Notes: a model not told the origin generated them from the sequence alone. A stretch of DNA of 64,000 bases from Pseudomonas sp. GM80 (GCF_000282515.1 NZ_AKJD01000080.1:38296-102295); one strand, 5' to 3'; shown: positions 26,185-39,480, counted from the first letter of the stretch. Program-made: numbers and translations.

Positions 26185-26709
26185 TCAGAACGGGATATCG
26201 TCATCAAAGCTGTCGAAATCCGGAGCCGGTTGCGGTGCGGCCTGCTGTGGAGCCGGGGCCGAACGCTGTTGTGGAGCCGACTGCTGCGGACGCGGCGCCT
26301 GCTGGCGCGGGGCCGGAGCGGACTGCTGGTAGTTGTTGCCACCGCCTTGTTGGTCGCCCTGTTGTGGACGGCCGCCGAGCAGTTGCATGGTGCCTTGCAT
26401 GTCGACCACGATTTCGGTGGTGTAACGCTTGATACCGTCTTTTTCCCACTCACGGGTCTGCAGCTTGCCTTCGATGTAAACCTGCGAACCCTTGCGCAGG
26501 TATTCGCCGGCGATTTCGGCCACTTTGCCGAACATCGAAACACGGTGCCACTCGGTCTTCTCGACCTTCTGACCGGTTTGCTTGTCGGTCCACTGTTCGC
26601 TGGTTGCCAGACTCAGGTTGGTCACGGCGTTACCGTTAGGCAGGTAGCGAACTTCGGGATCCTGGCCGCAAGTGCCGACCAATATGACTTTGTTAACCCC
26701 ACGGGCCAT
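26185..26709 (-). CDS. ssb: Single-stranded DNA-binding protein
   Basis: A 174-residue SSB. The OB fold covers residues 1-110 ([21 protein letters not shown], then [16 protein letters not shown]). It is followed by a Gln/Pro/Ala-rich flexible linker (about 112-165) and the acidic tip DDDIPF that binds partner repair proteins. It lies 9 bases downstream of the MFS gene on the same strand and divergent from uvrA, the usual Pseudomonas order. A strong terminator follows. Confidence 0.97.
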   Translation of the reverse strand: MARGVNKVILVGTCGQDPEVRYLPNGNAVTNLSLATSEQWTDKQTGQKVEKTEWHRVSMFGKVAEIAGEYLRKGSQVYIEGKLQTREWEKDGIKRYTTEIVVDMQGTMQLLGGRPQQGDQQGGGNNYQQSAPAPRQQAPRPQQSAPQQRSAPAPQQAAPQPAPDFDSFDDDIPF

Positions 26710-26718
26710 AACGTTCTC

Positions 26719-28116
26719 CTAAGCGCCGCAAGCAGCCTCGGCCGGGTTGTTCACCAGGCGTTCGAGGGTGTCGCGATCCACTAATTCTTTGTCCAGTTTG
26801 ATGTAAACAGCCGCTTCGTCAGCAACTATCACTGCATCGGTTACCCCTACGAGGGCCTTGAGGCGCTCGACCAGACCCGCTTCGCGGATCGCCTCGGGCG
26901 ACAACGGCAAGCGCAGGCTCGTCACGTAGGGAGGTTCGCGCATGGTAACAGCAAAGGCCAGCCAAAGTGCAGCCAGCCCGGCACATCCAAGGAACACAAC
27001 CGACAGACCGCCATGCTGAAACAACCAGCCGCCGAGTATCCCGCCAAGAGCCGAACCGAGGAACTGACTGGTGGAATACACGCCCATGGCCGTGCCCTTC
27101 CCGCCCGCCGGTGAAACTTTGCTGATCAGCGACGGCAATGAAGCCTCCAGCAGATTGAACGCGGTGAAAAACACCACCGTACCGATCACCAGAGCCCGCA
27201 AGCTGTCACCGAACTGCCAGAAGAATAGCTCAGTGAGCATCAACGTCATGACGGCGCCGAGCAAAACTCGTTTCATTTTGCGTTTCTTCTCGCCATAGAT
27301 GATGAACGGGATCATGGCGAAGAACGAAATCAGCAGCGCCGTAAGGTAGACCCACCAGTGCTGCTCCTTGGGTAGCCCGGCTTTTTCCACCAGCGCCAGA
27401 GGCAGCGCGACGAAGCTCGACATCAACATGGCATGTAACACAAAGATGCCCAGATCGAGGCGCAACAAGTCAGGATGCTTGAGCGTCGGCATCAGAGCCT
27501 GACGTGCCACACCGGACTCGCGGTGCGTCAGCGGTCCAGTGGACTTGGGCACCATGAACATCACGATGACGATACCCACCAGCGCCATGCCACCGGTGGC
27601 CAGAAACAACCCGGACAAGCCGAACGCACGGGTCAGCAAAGGCCCGACGACCATGGCCACGGCGAACGACAGGCCAATGGTCATGCCGATCATCGCCATG
27701 GCTTTGGTGCGGTGTTGCTCGCGGGTGAGGTCCGACAGTAATGCCATGACCGCCGCCGAAATCGCGCCGGCACCTTGCAGGATCCGGCCGGCAATCACGC
27801 CCCAGATCGAATCGGCTTGCGAGGCCAGCACACTGCCGAGGGCGAAGACGATCAGCCCGAGGTAAATCACCGGGCGACGGCCAATACGGTCGGAAATGAC
27901 CCCGAACGGGATCTGGAAAATCGCCTGGGTCAGGCCGTAAGCGCCGATGGCCAACCCGATCAGGGCCGGGGTCGCTCCCGCCAGATCCATGCCATAGGTT
28001 GCCAGGACCGGCAACACCATGAACATGCCCAGCATACGGAAGGCGAACACCAGGGCCAGACCGCTCGCTGCGCGGGTCTCGCTGCCACTCATGCGTTCGC
28101 TGTGGGGATCATGCAT
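26719..28116 (-). CDS. MFS transporter with a C-terminal soluble domain
   Basis: A 465-residue major facilitator transporter with 12 expected membrane segments. The family loop GVISDRIGRRPVIYLGL follows segment 2. It belongs to the drug/proton antiporter type. About 65 residues follow the last segment, containing ERLKALVGVTDAVIVADEAAVYIKLDKE; this looks like a small alpha/beta (ferredoxin-like) domain without metal-binding Cys. Substrate unknown. It is always found between ssb and uvrA in Pseudomonas as far as I recall, but the link to repair is unexplained. Confidence 0.87.
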   Translation of the reverse strand: MHDPHSERMSGSETRAASGLALVFAFRMLGMFMVLPVLATYGMDLAGATPALIGLAIGAYGLTQAIFQIPFGVISDRIGRRPVIYLGLIVFALGSVLASQADSIWGVIAGRILQGAGAISAAVMALLSDLTREQHRTKAMAMIGMTIGLSFAVAMVVGPLLTRAFGLSGLFLATGGMALVGIVIVMFMVPKSTGPLTHRESGVARQALMPTLKHPDLLRLDLGIFVLHAMLMSSFVALPLALVEKAGLPKEQHWWVYLTALLISFFAMIPFIIYGEKKRKMKRVLLGAVMTLMLTELFFWQFGDSLRALVIGTVVFFTAFNLLEASLPSLISKVSPAGGKGTAMGVYSTSQFLGSALGGILGGWLFQHGGLSVVFLGCAGLAALWLAFAVTMREPPYVTSLRLPLSPEAIREAGLVERLKALVGVTDAVIVADEAAVYIKLDKELVDRDTLERLVNNPAEAACGA

Positions 28117-28307
28117 GGAAAAACCTCGTGTGAACCGGCGGCGATTCTACCAGTCCCATCGAAAGACGGGGTAGATCGCGACGCTTTGACGCGTACAGAT
28201 GAAACACTCTTCATTCAGGGCAAACAACGCTACGCTTGATAGTGTGCATCCATCCAGTATTTGCCCGTATACTCTTACGCTTTCGACGCCCGCCGAGCGA
28301 GGCCACT

Positions 28308-31142
<2,835 letters not shown>

Positions 31143-31159
31143 ACGCCTGGCATGAAAAA

Positions 31160-31199
31160 GCCCCTGTCACTTCAACAGTGACAGGGGCTATTTTTTTTG
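31160..31199. terminator. Bidirectional terminator between uvrA and the ferritin gene
   Basis: Perfect 13-bp stem AGCCCCTGTCACT / AGTGACAGGGGCT with 5-base loop, then A and eight T on the plus strand and TTTTTC on the minus strand. Confidence 0.95.
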
Positions 31200-31211
31200 T
31201 CTCTACTGCGA

Positions 31212-31679
31212 TCAGGAGGTGTGCGATTGTAGGTAGTTCTCGAGACCGATCAGTTTGATCAGGCCCAACTGCTTTTCGAGCCAGTAGGTGTGATCTTCTT
31301 CGGTGTCATTCAACTGAACCCGCAGGATCTCACGGCTGACGTAGTCTTTGTGCTGCTCGCAAAGTTCGATGCCTTTGCACAGCGCAGCGCGAACCTTGTA
31401 CTCAAGGCGCAGATCCGCTTCGAGCATCTCCGGCACGGTGGTGCCGACATCCAGGTCATCCGGACGCATGCGCGGCGTGCCTTCGAGCATCAGAATCCGG
31501 CGCATCAATGCATCAGCGTGACCGGCTTCTTCTTCCATCTCGTGGTTGATTCGCTCGTAGAGCTTGGTGAACCCCCAGTCCTCATACATCCGCGAATGAA
31601 CGAAATATTGATCACGCGCGGCCAGTTCGCCGGTCAGCAACGTGTTGAGGTAATCGATTACGTCTGGGTGGCCTTGCAT
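31212..31679 (-). CDS. ftnA: Bacterial ferritin of the FtnA/BfrA type
   Basis: A 155-residue four-helix iron storage protein. Ferroxidase ligands are present: Glu18, Glu51, His54, Glu93, Glu127 and His130. The haem-ligating Met52 of true bacterioferritins is Ala here, as in the haem-free FtnA (formerly BfrA) of P. aeruginosa, which is also located between uvrA and catalase. Start at [11 protein letters not shown]; 14 in-frame residues upstream are not family-like. It stores iron next to a catalase gene, limiting Fenton chemistry. Confidence 0.9.
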   Translation of the reverse strand: MQGHPDVIDYLNTLLTGELAARDQYFVHSRMYEDWGFTKLYERINHEMEEEAGHADALMRRILMLEGTPRMRPDDLDVGTTVPEMLEADLRLEYKVRAALCKGIELCEQHKDYVSREILRVQLNDTEEDHTYWLEKQLGLIKLIGLENYLQSHTS

Positions 31680-31792
31680 CGCCCTACATCTCCCTACTTG
31701 AAAGTCTGTAGTTTGAACCAACCTGACTGGAAGGTCACCCGCTTAGCGCAATAAAAGCGAAGATATTCTGAGAAAAGCAGCCTAAATAACGC

Positions 31793-31817
31793 AAAAACCG
31801 CCCAAATGAGGGCGGTT
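31793..31817 (-). terminator. Terminator after the catalase gene
   Basis: AACCGCCC / GGGCGGTT stem with 6-base loop. On the minus strand it is followed by a T-run, 12 bases after the catalase stop. The ferritin gene 115 bp further on is thus probably separate. Confidence 0.85.
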
Positions 31818-31828
31818 CTGCTTCTCGT

Positions 31829-33283
31829 TTAGACTTCGTTAAGCTGTACGTTGAGCAGCTTTGCGATTGCTTCTCCATACGCCGGGTCGGCTTTGTAGAA
31901 ATGCTGCAGTTGGCGATCGACCACATCAGTCGAAACTCCGCCCATCGCACCGGCGATGTTGCTGACCAGCAAGGATTTCTGCTCGTCGCCCATCAAACGG
32001 AACAGCGCGCCTGCATGGCTGTAGTAATCGGTGTCTTCGCGATGATCGTACCGATCAGCCGCACCGCTCAGGGCCAACGCCGGCTCAGCGTAATGCGGAG
32101 CCTGTTTCGGCGATTCGATGTAGCTGTTCGGCTCGTAATTCGGTGCTGCGCCGCCATTGCTGCCGAACGCCATCGAACCGTCGCGCTGGTAAGTATTCAC
32201 CGGGCTGCGTGGCGCGTTCACCGGCAGTTGCTGGTGATTGGTGCCTACGCGGTAGCGATGCGCATCGGCGTAGGCGAATACGCGACCTTGCAGCATGCGA
32301 TCCGGCGAAAGACCAACGCCTGGCACCATGTTGCTTGGGCCGAACGCGGCTTGCTCAACTTCAGCGAAATAGTTCTGCGGGTTGCGGTTCAATTCCAGTT
32401 CGCCCACCTCGATCAGCGGGAATTCCTTCTGCGACCAGGTCTTGGTCACGTCGAACGGATTCTCGTAATGCGCTGCCGCCTGGGCTTCAGTCATGATCTG
32501 AATGCATACGCGCCATTTCGGGAAGTCACCGCGCTCGATTGCCTCGAACAAATCGCGCTGGGCGTAATCCGGATCGGTCCCGGCAAGACGGGCTGCATCC
32601 GCTGGCGCGAGGTTCTTGATCCCTTGCTTGGTCTTGTAGTGCCACTTCACCCAGTGACGCTCGCCTTCAGCGCTGATCAGGCTGTAAGTGTGGCTGCCGA
32701 AGCCGTGCATGTGACGGTAGCCGTCTGGAATACCGCGATCGGAGAAGAGGATGGTCACCTGGTGCAGCGCTTCAGGCGAATGCGACCAGAAGTCCCACAT
32801 CATCTGCGCGCTTTTCAGGTTGCTTTGCGGCAGACGTTTTTGCGTGTGGATGAAATCAGGGAATTTCAGTGGATCGCGAATAAAGAATACCGGCGTGTTG
32901 TTGCCAACAATGTCCCAGTTACCTTCTTCGGTGTAGAACTTCAGCGCAAAGCCGCGCGGATCACGCTCAGTGTCGGCAGAGCCGCGCTCGCCACCCACTG
33001 TGGAGAAGCGCAGGAAAGTCGGAGTTTGTTTGCCGACCGTTTCGAACAGCTTGGCGCTGGTGTACTCGGTAATGTCACGAGTCACTGTAAACGTGCCGTA
33101 TGCGCCCGAGCCCTTGGCGTGCACGCGACGCTCAGGGATGTTTTCACGGTTGAAATGGGCGAGCTTCTCGATGAGGTGAAAATCGTCGAGCAGCAGCGGG
33201 CCACGTGGGCCGGCGGAGCGAGAATTCTGGTTATCAGCGACAGGTGCGCCACTGGCGGTCGTAAGCGTTTTGATCTGGCTCAT
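31829..33283 (-). CDS. katA: Monofunctional haem catalase (KatA-like, clade 3)
   Basis: A 484-residue small-subunit catalase that splits hydrogen peroxide. Visible are active-site His55 in [11 protein letters not shown], the Asn in [11 protein letters not shown] (about 128), and the haem-ligand Tyr in [12 protein letters not shown]. No signal peptide, so cytoplasmic. GAGGAAGA precedes the ATG. Length and N terminus fit KatA of Pseudomonas. The 190-bp upstream region to the ribosomal terminator holds the promoter; I could not settle a -10/-35 or an OxyR site. Confidence 0.95.
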   Translation of the reverse strand: MSQIKTLTTASGAPVADNQNSRSAGPRGPLLLDDFHLIEKLAHFNRENIPERRVHAKGSGAYGTFTVTRDITEYTSAKLFETVGKQTPTFLRFSTVGGERGSADTERDPRGFALKFYTEEGNWDIVGNNTPVFFIRDPLKFPDFIHTQKRLPQSNLKSAQMMWDFWSHSPEALHQVTILFSDRGIPDGYRHMHGFGSHTYSLISAEGERHWVKWHYKTKQGIKNLAPADAARLAGTDPDYAQRDLFEAIERGDFPKWRVCIQIMTEAQAAAHYENPFDVTKTWSQKEFPLIEVGELELNRNPQNYFAEVEQAAFGPSNMVPGVGLSPDRMLQGRVFAYADAHRYRVGTNHQQLPVNAPRSPVNTYQRDGSMAFGSNGGAAPNYEPNSYIESPKQAPHYAEPALALSGAADRYDHREDTDYYSHAGALFRLMGDEQKSLLVSNIAGAMGGVSTDVVDRQLQHFYKADPAYGEAIAKLLNVQLNEV

Positions 33284-33477
33284 ACGGTCTTCTTCCTCTG
33301 TCAGTCTTGAAACTGCCGGCTAATCGGCTTGCTGGGAAGTATTGATCATCCATGTGACAGCCACAAATTCATTAACTTGCAGACATCGATAGATAATTAC
33401 TAATTATGATTCCCAGCGCATAGTGACAACAGAACAGGGTCAGATACTTGTACGAACAGCGCATTTTCTTGCGGACA

Positions 33478-33503
33478 CAAAAAACCGGGCACTAGGCCCG
33501 GTT
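33478..33503 (-). terminator. Terminator of the alpha operon after rplQ
   Basis: AACCGGGC / GCCCGGTT stem (33483-33490 with 33496-33503), 5-base loop. On the minus strand it is followed by six T, about 20 bases past the rplQ stop. Confidence 0.93.
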
Positions 33504-33523
33504 CTTCGTTTCAGACTGACGTC

Positions 33524-33910
33524 TTACTCGGCGGATACAGCTTCGCCAGCAGTAGCACGATCAACCAACTCGACGTACGCCATAGGCGCGTTGTCGCCAG
33601 CGCGGAAACCGCACTTGAGGATGCGCAGGTAGCCACCCTCACGGGTAGCGTAACGCTTGCCCAGGTCGTTGAAGAGCTTACCAACGATAGCTTTCGAACG
33701 AGTACGGTCGAAAGCCAGACGGCGGTTAGCCAGGCTGTCTGTCTTGGCCAGAGTGATCAGCGGCTCAGCAACGCGACGCAGTTCTTTGGCTTTCGGCAGT
33801 GTAGTTTTGATCAGCTCGTGCTCGAACAGCGACACCGCCATGTTTTGGAACATGGCCTTGCGGTGCGAGCTGGTGCGGCTCAGGTGACGACCACTTTTAC
33901 GATGACGCAT
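33524..33910 (-). CDS. rplQ: 50S ribosomal protein L17
   Basis: A 128-residue L17, starting [20 protein letters not shown], which is near invariant. It sits at the peptide exit side of the 50S subunit. Last gene of the alpha operon (rpsM-rpsK-rpsD-rpoA-rplQ), 42 bases after rpoA, with a terminator following. Confidence 0.98.
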
Positions 33911-33952
33911 GGTTCATTCCTTACCAAACACTACGTTCGGTGATTACGACGA

Positions 33953-34954
33953 TCAGGCAGTCGCCTTGTCGTCCTTCTTAAGACTTGCAGGCGGCCAGTT
34001 GTCGAGGCGCATGCCGAGGGACAGACCGCGGGAGGCCAGAACGTCCTTGATTTCAGTCAAGGATTTCTTGCCCAGGTTCGGAGTCTTCAACAGCTCTACT
34101 TCGGTACGCTGAATCAGGTCACCGATGTAGTAGATGTTTTCCGCCTTAAGGCAGTTAGCCGAACGTACAGTCAGTTCCAGATCGTCAACCGGGCGAAGCA
34201 GGATCGGATCGATCTCGTCTTCCTGCTCGACAACCACTGGCTCACTGTCACCTTTGAGGTCGACGAACGCAGCCAACTGCTGTTGCAGGATGGTTGCAGC
34301 GCGGCGAATAGCCTCTTCAGGATCCAGAGTACCGTTGGTTTCCAGATCAATAACCAGCTTGTCCAGGTTGGTACGCTGCTCGACACGGGCGTTTTCCACC
34401 ACGTATGCGATACGGCGAACCGGGCTGAACGAAGAGTCAAGCTGCAAGCGACCGATGCTGCGGCTTTCGTCTTCATCGCTCTGACGCGAGTCGGCTGGTT
34501 CATAACCACGACCACGAGCTACGGTGAGCTTCATGTTCAGGGCGCCGTTAGACGCCAGGTTAGCGATTACGTGATCGGGATTAACGATCTCGACATCATG
34601 ATCCAGCTGAATATCGGCAGCGGTAACCACCCCCGAACCCTTCTTCGACAAGGTCAGCGTAACTTCGTCACGACCGTGCAGCTTGATGGCCAGACCTTTA
34701 AGGTTCAACAGGATTTCAATTACGTCTTCCTGTACACCTTCGATGGCGCTGTACTCGTGGAGCACACCGTCAATCTCGGCCTCGACTACTGCGCAGCCGG
34801 GCATTGAGGACAACAGGATGCGTCGCAGCGCGTTGCCCAGGGTGTGGCCAAAACCACGCTCGAGAGGCTCGAGAGTGATCTTGGCGCGGGTTGGACTGAC
34901 AACCTGCACATCAATATGGCGGGGTGTCAGGAACTCATTTACCGAAATCTGCAT
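33953..34954 (-). CDS. rpoA: RNA polymerase alpha subunit
   Basis: A 333-residue alpha subunit. The N-terminal domain (1 to about 235) for dimerisation and beta/beta' contact contains [20 protein letters not shown]. An acidic linker ([17 protein letters not shown]) leads to the C-terminal domain (about 250-320) with [20 protein letters not shown], which contacts UP elements and activators. It lies 22 bases after rpsD inside the alpha operon, so core polymerase and ribosome supply are co-expressed. Confidence 0.98.
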   Translation of the reverse strand: MQISVNEFLTPRHIDVQVVSPTRAKITLEPLERGFGHTLGNALRRILLSSMPGCAVVEAEIDGVLHEYSAIEGVQEDVIEILLNLKGLAIKLHGRDEVTLTLSKKGSGVVTAADIQLDHDVEIVNPDHVIANLASNGALNMKLTVARGRGYEPADSRQSDEDESRSIGRLQLDSSFSPVRRIAYVVENARVEQRTNLDKLVIDLETNGTLDPEEAIRRAATILQQQLAAFVDLKGDSEPVVVEQEDEIDPILLRPVDDLELTVRSANCLKAENIYYIGDLIQRTEVELLKTPNLGKKSLTEIKDVLASRGLSLGMRLDNWPPASLKKDDKATA

Positions 34955-34976
34955 GGATGCACCTATTTTCTAGCCC

Positions 34977-35597
34977 TTACTTGGAGTAGAGCTCGACAAT
35001 CAGGCTTTCGTTGATGTCGGCGGACAGATCACTGCGAGCAGGAACGTTCTTGAAAACGCCCGACTTCTTCTCAGTGTCTACTTCTACCCATTCTACGCGG
35101 CCACGTTGGGCACACAGATCGAGAGCTTGGACAATGCGAAGTTGGTTTTTTGCTTTCTCGCGAACTGCAACCACGTCACCAGCACGAACCTGATACGACG
35201 GAACGTTTACGGTCTGACCGTTAACGCTGATCGACTTGTGCGATACCAGCTGACGGGATTCGGCACGAGTCGAACCAAAGCCCATACGGTATACAACGTT
35301 GTCCAGACGGCATTCGAGCAGTTGCAGCAGGTTTTCACCGGTTGCACCTTTCTTGCCAGCAGCTTCTTTGTAGTAGCCGCTGAATTGACGCTCGAGAACG
35401 CCGTAGATACGACGGACCTTCTGCTTTTCACGCAGTTGGGTGCCGTAATCGGACTGGCGACCGCGGCGTTGGCCGTGGATACCAGGTGCTGCTTCAATGT
35501 TGCACTTCGATTCGATCGCGCGCACGCCGCTCTTCAGGAAGAGATCGGTGCCCTCGCGACGAGCGAGTTTGCATTTTGGACCAATGTAACGAGCCAT
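34977..35597 (-). CDS. rpsD: 30S ribosomal protein S4
   Basis: A 206-residue S4: N-terminal part [16 protein letters not shown] and the S4 RNA-binding fold around [21 protein letters not shown]4 starts 16S 5'-domain assembly. In E. coli it also represses the alpha operon by binding the rpsM leader; whether that operates here is not visible. Gap of 18 bases from rpsK. Confidence 0.98.
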   Translation of the reverse strand: MARYIGPKCKLARREGTDLFLKSGVRAIESKCNIEAAPGIHGQRRGRQSDYGTQLREKQKVRRIYGVLERQFSGYYKEAAGKKGATGENLLQLLECRLDNVVYRMGFGSTRAESRQLVSHKSISVNGQTVNVPSYQVRAGDVVAVREKAKNQLRIVQALDLCAQRGRVEWVEVDTEKKSGVFKNVPARSDLSADINESLIVELYSK

Positions 35598-35615
35598 TCT
35601 TTACAATCTCCTGGA

Positions 35616-36005
35616 TTACACGCGGCGCTTCTTCGGCGGACGGCACCCGTTGTGCGGGATTGGCGTCACGTCGGTGATGCTGGCGATCTTATAGCCACAG
35701 CCGTTCAATGCACGGACAGCAGACTCACGACCTGGACCTGGACCTTTGACGTTAACGTCGAGGTTTTTCAGGCCATATTCCAGCGCAGCTTGACCAGCAC
35801 GTTCAGCAGCTACTTGAGCAGCAAACGGGGTGGACTTGCGGGAACCGCGGAAACCCGAACCACCGGAGGTAGCCCAAGAAAGCGCGTTACCTTGACGGTC
35901 GGTGATGGTCACGATGGTGTTGTTAAAAGAAGCATGGATGTGGGCGATGCCATCAACCACTGTCTTTTTAACTTTTTTACGAGGACGAGCAGCAGGTTTT
36001 GCCAT
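35616..36005 (-). CDS. rpsK: 30S ribosomal protein S11
   Basis: A 129-residue S11, with a Lys/Arg-rich N terminus ([15 protein letters not shown]), the conserved [15 protein letters not shown] stretch, and the basic tail [10 protein letters not shown]. It forms part of the 30S platform near the mRNA exit. Second gene of the alpha operon, 30 bases after rpsM. Confidence 0.98.
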   Translation of the reverse strand: MAKPAARPRKKVKKTVVDGIAHIHASFNNTIVTITDRQGNALSWATSGGSGFRGSRKSTPFAAQVAAERAGQAALEYGLKNLDVNVKGPGPGRESAVRALNGCGYKIASITDVTPIPHNGCRPPKKRRV

Positions 36006-36035
36006 GATTAATTTCCTGTCGATTCGCGTGGGCGA

Positions 36036-36392
36036 TTACTTGCGGATCGGCTTACGCGGACCTTTACGGGTACGCGCGTTAGTCTTGGTACGCTGACCGC
36101 GTACTGGAAGACCACGACGATGACGCAGACCACGGTAGCAACCGAGGTCCATCAAACGCTTGATTTTCATGTTGATTTCGCGACGCAGGTCACCTTCAGT
36201 GGTGAACTTCGCCACTTCGCCACGCAACTGCTCAATCTGCTCGTCGCTCAGATCTTTGATCTTTGCGGCTGGGTTTACCCCAGTCACTGCGCAAATTTTC
36301 TGCGCAGTAGTGCGACCAACACCATAGATGTAGGTCAGCGAGATAACAGTGTGCTTGTTATCTGGAATGTTAACGCCTGCAATACGGGCCAT
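36036..36392 (-). CDS. rpsM: 30S ribosomal protein S13
   Basis: A 118-residue S13: [30 protein letters not shown] then the basic tail with [22 protein letters not shown], which reaches the decoding region and the subunit bridge. It is the first gene of the alpha operon. A good promoter lies 60-90 bp upstream, giving a leader of only about 53 bases. Confidence 0.98.
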   Translation of the reverse strand: MARIAGVNIPDNKHTVISLTYIYGVGRTTAQKICAVTGVNPAAKIKDLSDEQIEQLRGEVAKFTTEGDLRREINMKIKRLMDLGCYRGLRHRRGLPVRGQRTKTNARTRKGPRKPIRK

Positions 36393-36451
36393 TCAGTGGG
36401 ACTCCAATTGACAGCTACCTACGCCCCGGAAGCCAAGAAATAGGGCGCGAG

Positions 36452-36480
36452 ATAATATCGCTGTAATAACAAATAATCAA
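36452..36480 (-). promoter_or_regulatory. Sigma-70 promoter of the alpha operon (rpsM)
   Basis: On the minus strand TTGATT (36475-36480) and TATTAT (36452-36457) are separated by exactly 17 bp. The -35 begins right after the rpmJ hairpin. Expected start is near 36445. Confidence 0.75.
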
Positions 36481-36504
36481 CCCGGCAGCGCACTAGCTGC
36501 CGGG
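36481..36504 (-). terminator. Hairpin at the spc/alpha operon boundary
   Basis: Perfect 9-bp stem CCCGGCAGC / GCTGCCGGG with 6-base loop, 18 bases after the rpmJ stop. On the minus strand it is followed by TTGATTATTTG, a broken U-run, so termination may be partial. The same bases form the -35 of the next promoter. Confidence 0.65.
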
Positions 36505-36521
36505 CTTCAAGCGGATCACAC

Positions 36522-36638
36522 TCAGCCTTGGCGCTGTTTGTGACGCGGTTCCGCGCTGCAAATTACTCGAACAACACCTTCGCGGCGAATAATCTTGCAG
36601 TTACGGCACAGCTTTTTCACCGATGCACGAACTTTCAT
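36522..36638 (-). CDS. rpmJ: 50S ribosomal protein L36 (zinc-binding form)
   Basis: A 38-residue protein reading [20 protein letters not shown] and ending HKQRQG. The zinc ligands Cys11, Cys14, Cys27 and His33 are all present, so this is the zinc-containing L36; a zinc-free paralogue would be expected elsewhere under Zur control. Last gene of the spc operon, 28 bases after secY. Confidence 0.97.
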
Positions 36639-36666
36639 CACCAACTCCTCGAACCTTATGGGGTAC

Positions 36667-37995
36667 TCAGCGCAACATGCCGCTGCCGTAGCCCTTCAGG
36701 TTGGCTTTCTTCATCAGGGATTCGTACTGGTGCGAAACGAGGTGCGATTGTACTTGGGACATGAAGTCCATCACAACCACGACCACGATCAGCAACGAGG
36801 TCCCGCCAAGGTAGAACGGTACGTTTGCTGCGACCACCAGGAACTGGGGAAGCAGACACACGGCCGTCATGTAAAGAGCACCGAACATGGTCAAGCGAGT
36901 CAGAACGCCATCAATGTAGCGCGCAGACTGCTCACCTGGACGGATGCCCGGAATAAAGGCACCGGACTTCTTCAGGTTTTCCGCTACGTCTTTCGGATTG
37001 AACATCAACGCCGTATAGAAGAAGCAGAAGAAAATAATCCCTGCACTAAACAGCAGAATATTCAACGGCTGACCAGGAGCGATCGACTGCGAGATGTCCT
37101 GCAACCAGCCCATACCTTCAGACTGACCAAACCAGGCACCCAGCGAAGCCGGGAACAGCAAAATGCTGCTCGCGAAAATAGCCGGAATAACACCAGCCAT
37201 GTTCACTTTCAGCGGCAAGTGGCTTGTCTGCGCAGCAAAAACCTTGCGGCCCTGCTGACGCTTGGCGTAGTGAACAGCGATACGACGCTGACCACGCTCA
37301 ATGAACACCACAAAACCGATAATCGCTACTGCCAGCAAACCGATGGCAACCAGGGCGAAGATGTTGATATCACCCTGACGCGCAGACTCAAAAGACTGCC
37401 CGATTGCTCTCGGAAGACCGGCGACGATACCCGAAAAAATCAACATCGAGATACCGTTACCTACACCGCGCTCAGTAATCTGCTCACCCAGCCACATCAT
37501 GAACATCGCGCCAGCCACAAACGTGGATACCGCAACGAAATGGAAGCCAAAGTCACCAGTGAACGCAACGCCCTGCCCCGCCAGACCAATGGACATGCCA
37601 ATAGCCTGAACGAGAGCGAGAACGACGGTGCCGTAGCGGGTGTACTGGCTGATCTTGCGACGGCCAGCTTCACCTTCCTTCTTCAACTGCTCCAGCTGCG
37701 GGCTGACGGCGGTCATCAGTTGCATGATGATCGATGCCGAAATGTACGGCATGATCCCCAGTGCAAAGATGCTCATCCGTTCCAGCGCGCCGCCGGAGAA
37801 CATGTTGAACAAGCTAAGAATGGTCCCCTCATTCTGTCGAAACAGGTCTGCGAGTCGGTCCGGGTTGATACCTGGAACCGGGATGTGTGCGCCTATTCGG
37901 TAGACGATAATCGCCAGGAACAGAAAACGCAGACGAGCCCAGAGTTCAGACATACCGCCTTTGCCGAGCGCAGAGAGAGCACCTTGCTTAGCCAT
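36667..37995 (-). CDS. secY: Preprotein translocase subunit SecY
   Basis: A 442-residue channel subunit of the Sec translocon, with ten membrane helices. Family stretches include [23 protein letters not shown] and the cytoplasmic loop after helix 8 ([23 protein letters not shown]) that contacts SecA or the ribosome. The ATG directly abuts the rplO stop. Its partner SecE is encoded at 63400-63768. Confidence 0.98.
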
Positions 37996-38433
37996 TTATT
38001 CCTCGAACTTGCCGCCAGCTGCTTCGATAGCCGCACGCGCACCTTTGGTGGCGCCGATTCCCTTGCCGATAGTGACAGCGCGAGTCACTTCACCGGACAG
38101 CATGATTTTCACACGCTGTACGTTGACGTTGATCACGTTGGCATCTTTCAGGGATTGCACGGTGACGATGTCGCCTTCCACTTTAGCCAGCTCGGACAGA
38201 CGCACTTCTGCGCGATCCATGGCTTTCAGGGAAACGAAACCGAACTTCGGCAGGCGACGATGCAGCGGCTGTTGACCGCCTTCAAAGCCTGGAGCAATGG
38301 TGCCACCGGAGCGGGAGGTTTGACCTTTGTGGCCACGGCCACCAGTCTTACCCAAACCGCTACCGATACCACGGCCCGGACGATGCTTTTCGCGACGGGA
38401 ACCCGGCGCTGGACTCAGATCATTGAGTTTCAT
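37996..38433 (-). CDS. rplO: 50S ribosomal protein L15
   Basis: A 145-residue L15 with the long Gly/Arg-rich N-terminal extension ([22 protein letters not shown], then [17 protein letters not shown]) that threads into 23S rRNA. No gap to secY, so the two are translationally linked. Confidence 0.98.
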   Translation of the reverse strand: MKLNDLSPAPGSRREKHRPGRGIGSGLGKTGGRGHKGQTSRSGGTIAPGFEGGQQPLHRRLPKFGFVSLKAMDRAEVRLSELAKVEGDIVTVQSLKDANVINVNVQRVKIMLSGEVTRAVTIGKGIGATKGARAAIEAAGGKFEE

Positions 38434-38436
38434 CGA

Positions 38437-38613
38437 TTAACCCTCGACACGCAGCATGTAGTAAGCCTTGTTGATCATCCCGCGATTCTCGGGAGTATCC
38501 TGGACTTCTACAGTGTGACCGATGCGACGCAGACCCAGACCCTTAACGCACAGTTTGTGGTTAGGGATGCGGCCGGTCATGCTTTTGATCAGCGTTACTT
38601 TAACGGTAGCCAT
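38437..38613 (-). CDS. rpmD: 50S ribosomal protein L30
   Basis: A 58-residue L30 beginning [18 protein letters not shown] and ending YYMLRVEG, with [13 protein letters not shown] in the middle. It starts two bases after the rpsE stop, as usual in the spc operon. Confidence 0.97.
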
Positions 38614-38615
38614 GA

Positions 38616-39116
38616 TCAGAAGATCTCCTTGACGCTTTTGCCACGCTTGGCGGCAATGGATTCAGGAGATTGCATAGCTTTCAAACCTTTGAAAGTGGCG
38701 TGAACCACGTTTACCGGGTTAGTCGAGCCATAGCACTTGGCCAGAACGTTCTGAACGCCAGCAACTTCGAGGACAGCACGCATAGCGCCGCCAGCGATGA
38801 TACCGGTACCTTCAGAAGCAGGCTGCATGTACACCTTCGAAGCGCCGTGACCGGACTTCATTGCGTACTGCAGAGTGGTGCCGTTCAGGTCAACTTGGAT
38901 CATGTTGCGGCGAGCAGCTTCCATTGCCTTCTGGATCGCAGCAGGCACTTCACGCGACTTGCCACGGCCGAAGCCAACACGCCCTTTACCATCACCAACC
39001 ACGGTCAACGCGGTGAAAGTGAAGATACGGCCGCCTTTAACGGTTTTGGCTACGCGGTTAACTTGAACCAGCTTCTCAATGTAGCCTTCGTCGCGCTTTT
39101 GGTCGTTATTTGACAT
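38616..39116 (-). CDS. rpsE: 30S ribosomal protein S5
   Basis: A 166-residue S5: double-stranded RNA-binding-like N-terminal domain with [23 protein letters not shown] (site of spectinomycin-resistance changes, here with the usual sequence) and C-terminal domain with [15 protein letters not shown]. It helps decoding accuracy. Three bases separate it from rplR. Confidence 0.98.
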
Positions 39117-39119
39117 AAC

Positions 39120-39470
39120 TTAGAACTCCAGCCCAGCTTCACGAGCAGCATCAGCCAGCGCTTTAACGCGGCCGTGGTACTTGAAGCCAGAGCGGTCGAA
39201 AGCCACTTGCGAGACGCCAGCGGCCTTAGCACGCGTAGCGACCAGCTGGCCAACCTTTGTGGCCGCGTCGATGTTGCCAGTGGCGCCATCACGCAGTTCT
39301 TTATCCAAAGTCGAGGCAGATGCCAGGACTTTGTTGCCGTCGGCCGAGATGACCTGGGCGTAGATGTGCTGCGACGAGCGGAACACGCAGAGACGCACGA
39401 CTTCTAGTTCGTGCATTTTCAGGCGTGCTTTGCGAGCGCGACGCAGTCGAGTAACTTTTTTGTCGGTCAT
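39120..39470 (-). CDS. rplR: 50S ribosomal protein L18
   Basis: A 116-residue L18 that binds 5S rRNA. Conserved parts are [15 protein letters not shown] at the start and [25 protein letters not shown] at the end. It lies 10 bases after rplF. Confidence 0.98.
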   Translation of the reverse strand: MTDKKVTRLRRARKARLKMHELEVVRLCVFRSSQHIYAQVISADGNKVLASASTLDKELRDGATGNIDAATKVGQLVATRAKAAGVSQVAFDRSGFKYHGRVKALADAAREAGLEF

Positions 39471-39480
39471 TTGCTATGCC

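Noticed and set aside
28236..28307. ATG-initiated longer UvrA
   Set aside because: The extra 24 residues are not UvrA-like and cover the likely promoter; TTG at 28308 has GAGG at the right distance.
28117..28307. LexA box for uvrA/ssb control
   Set aside because: No CTGT-N8-ACAG match in the divergent region; CAGTATTTGCCCGTATACT resembles one only superficially.
33389..33403. Possible OxyR half-site (ATAG-N7-CTAA) upstream of katA
   Set aside because: Only one of the two half-sites is present and it is over 100 bp from the start codon; too weak to call.
36595..38703. Long open frame of 702 codons opposite secY-rplO-rpmD
   Set aside because: It is antisense to certain genes, with His/Gln/Arg-rich composition typical of shadow frames in GC-rich DNA.
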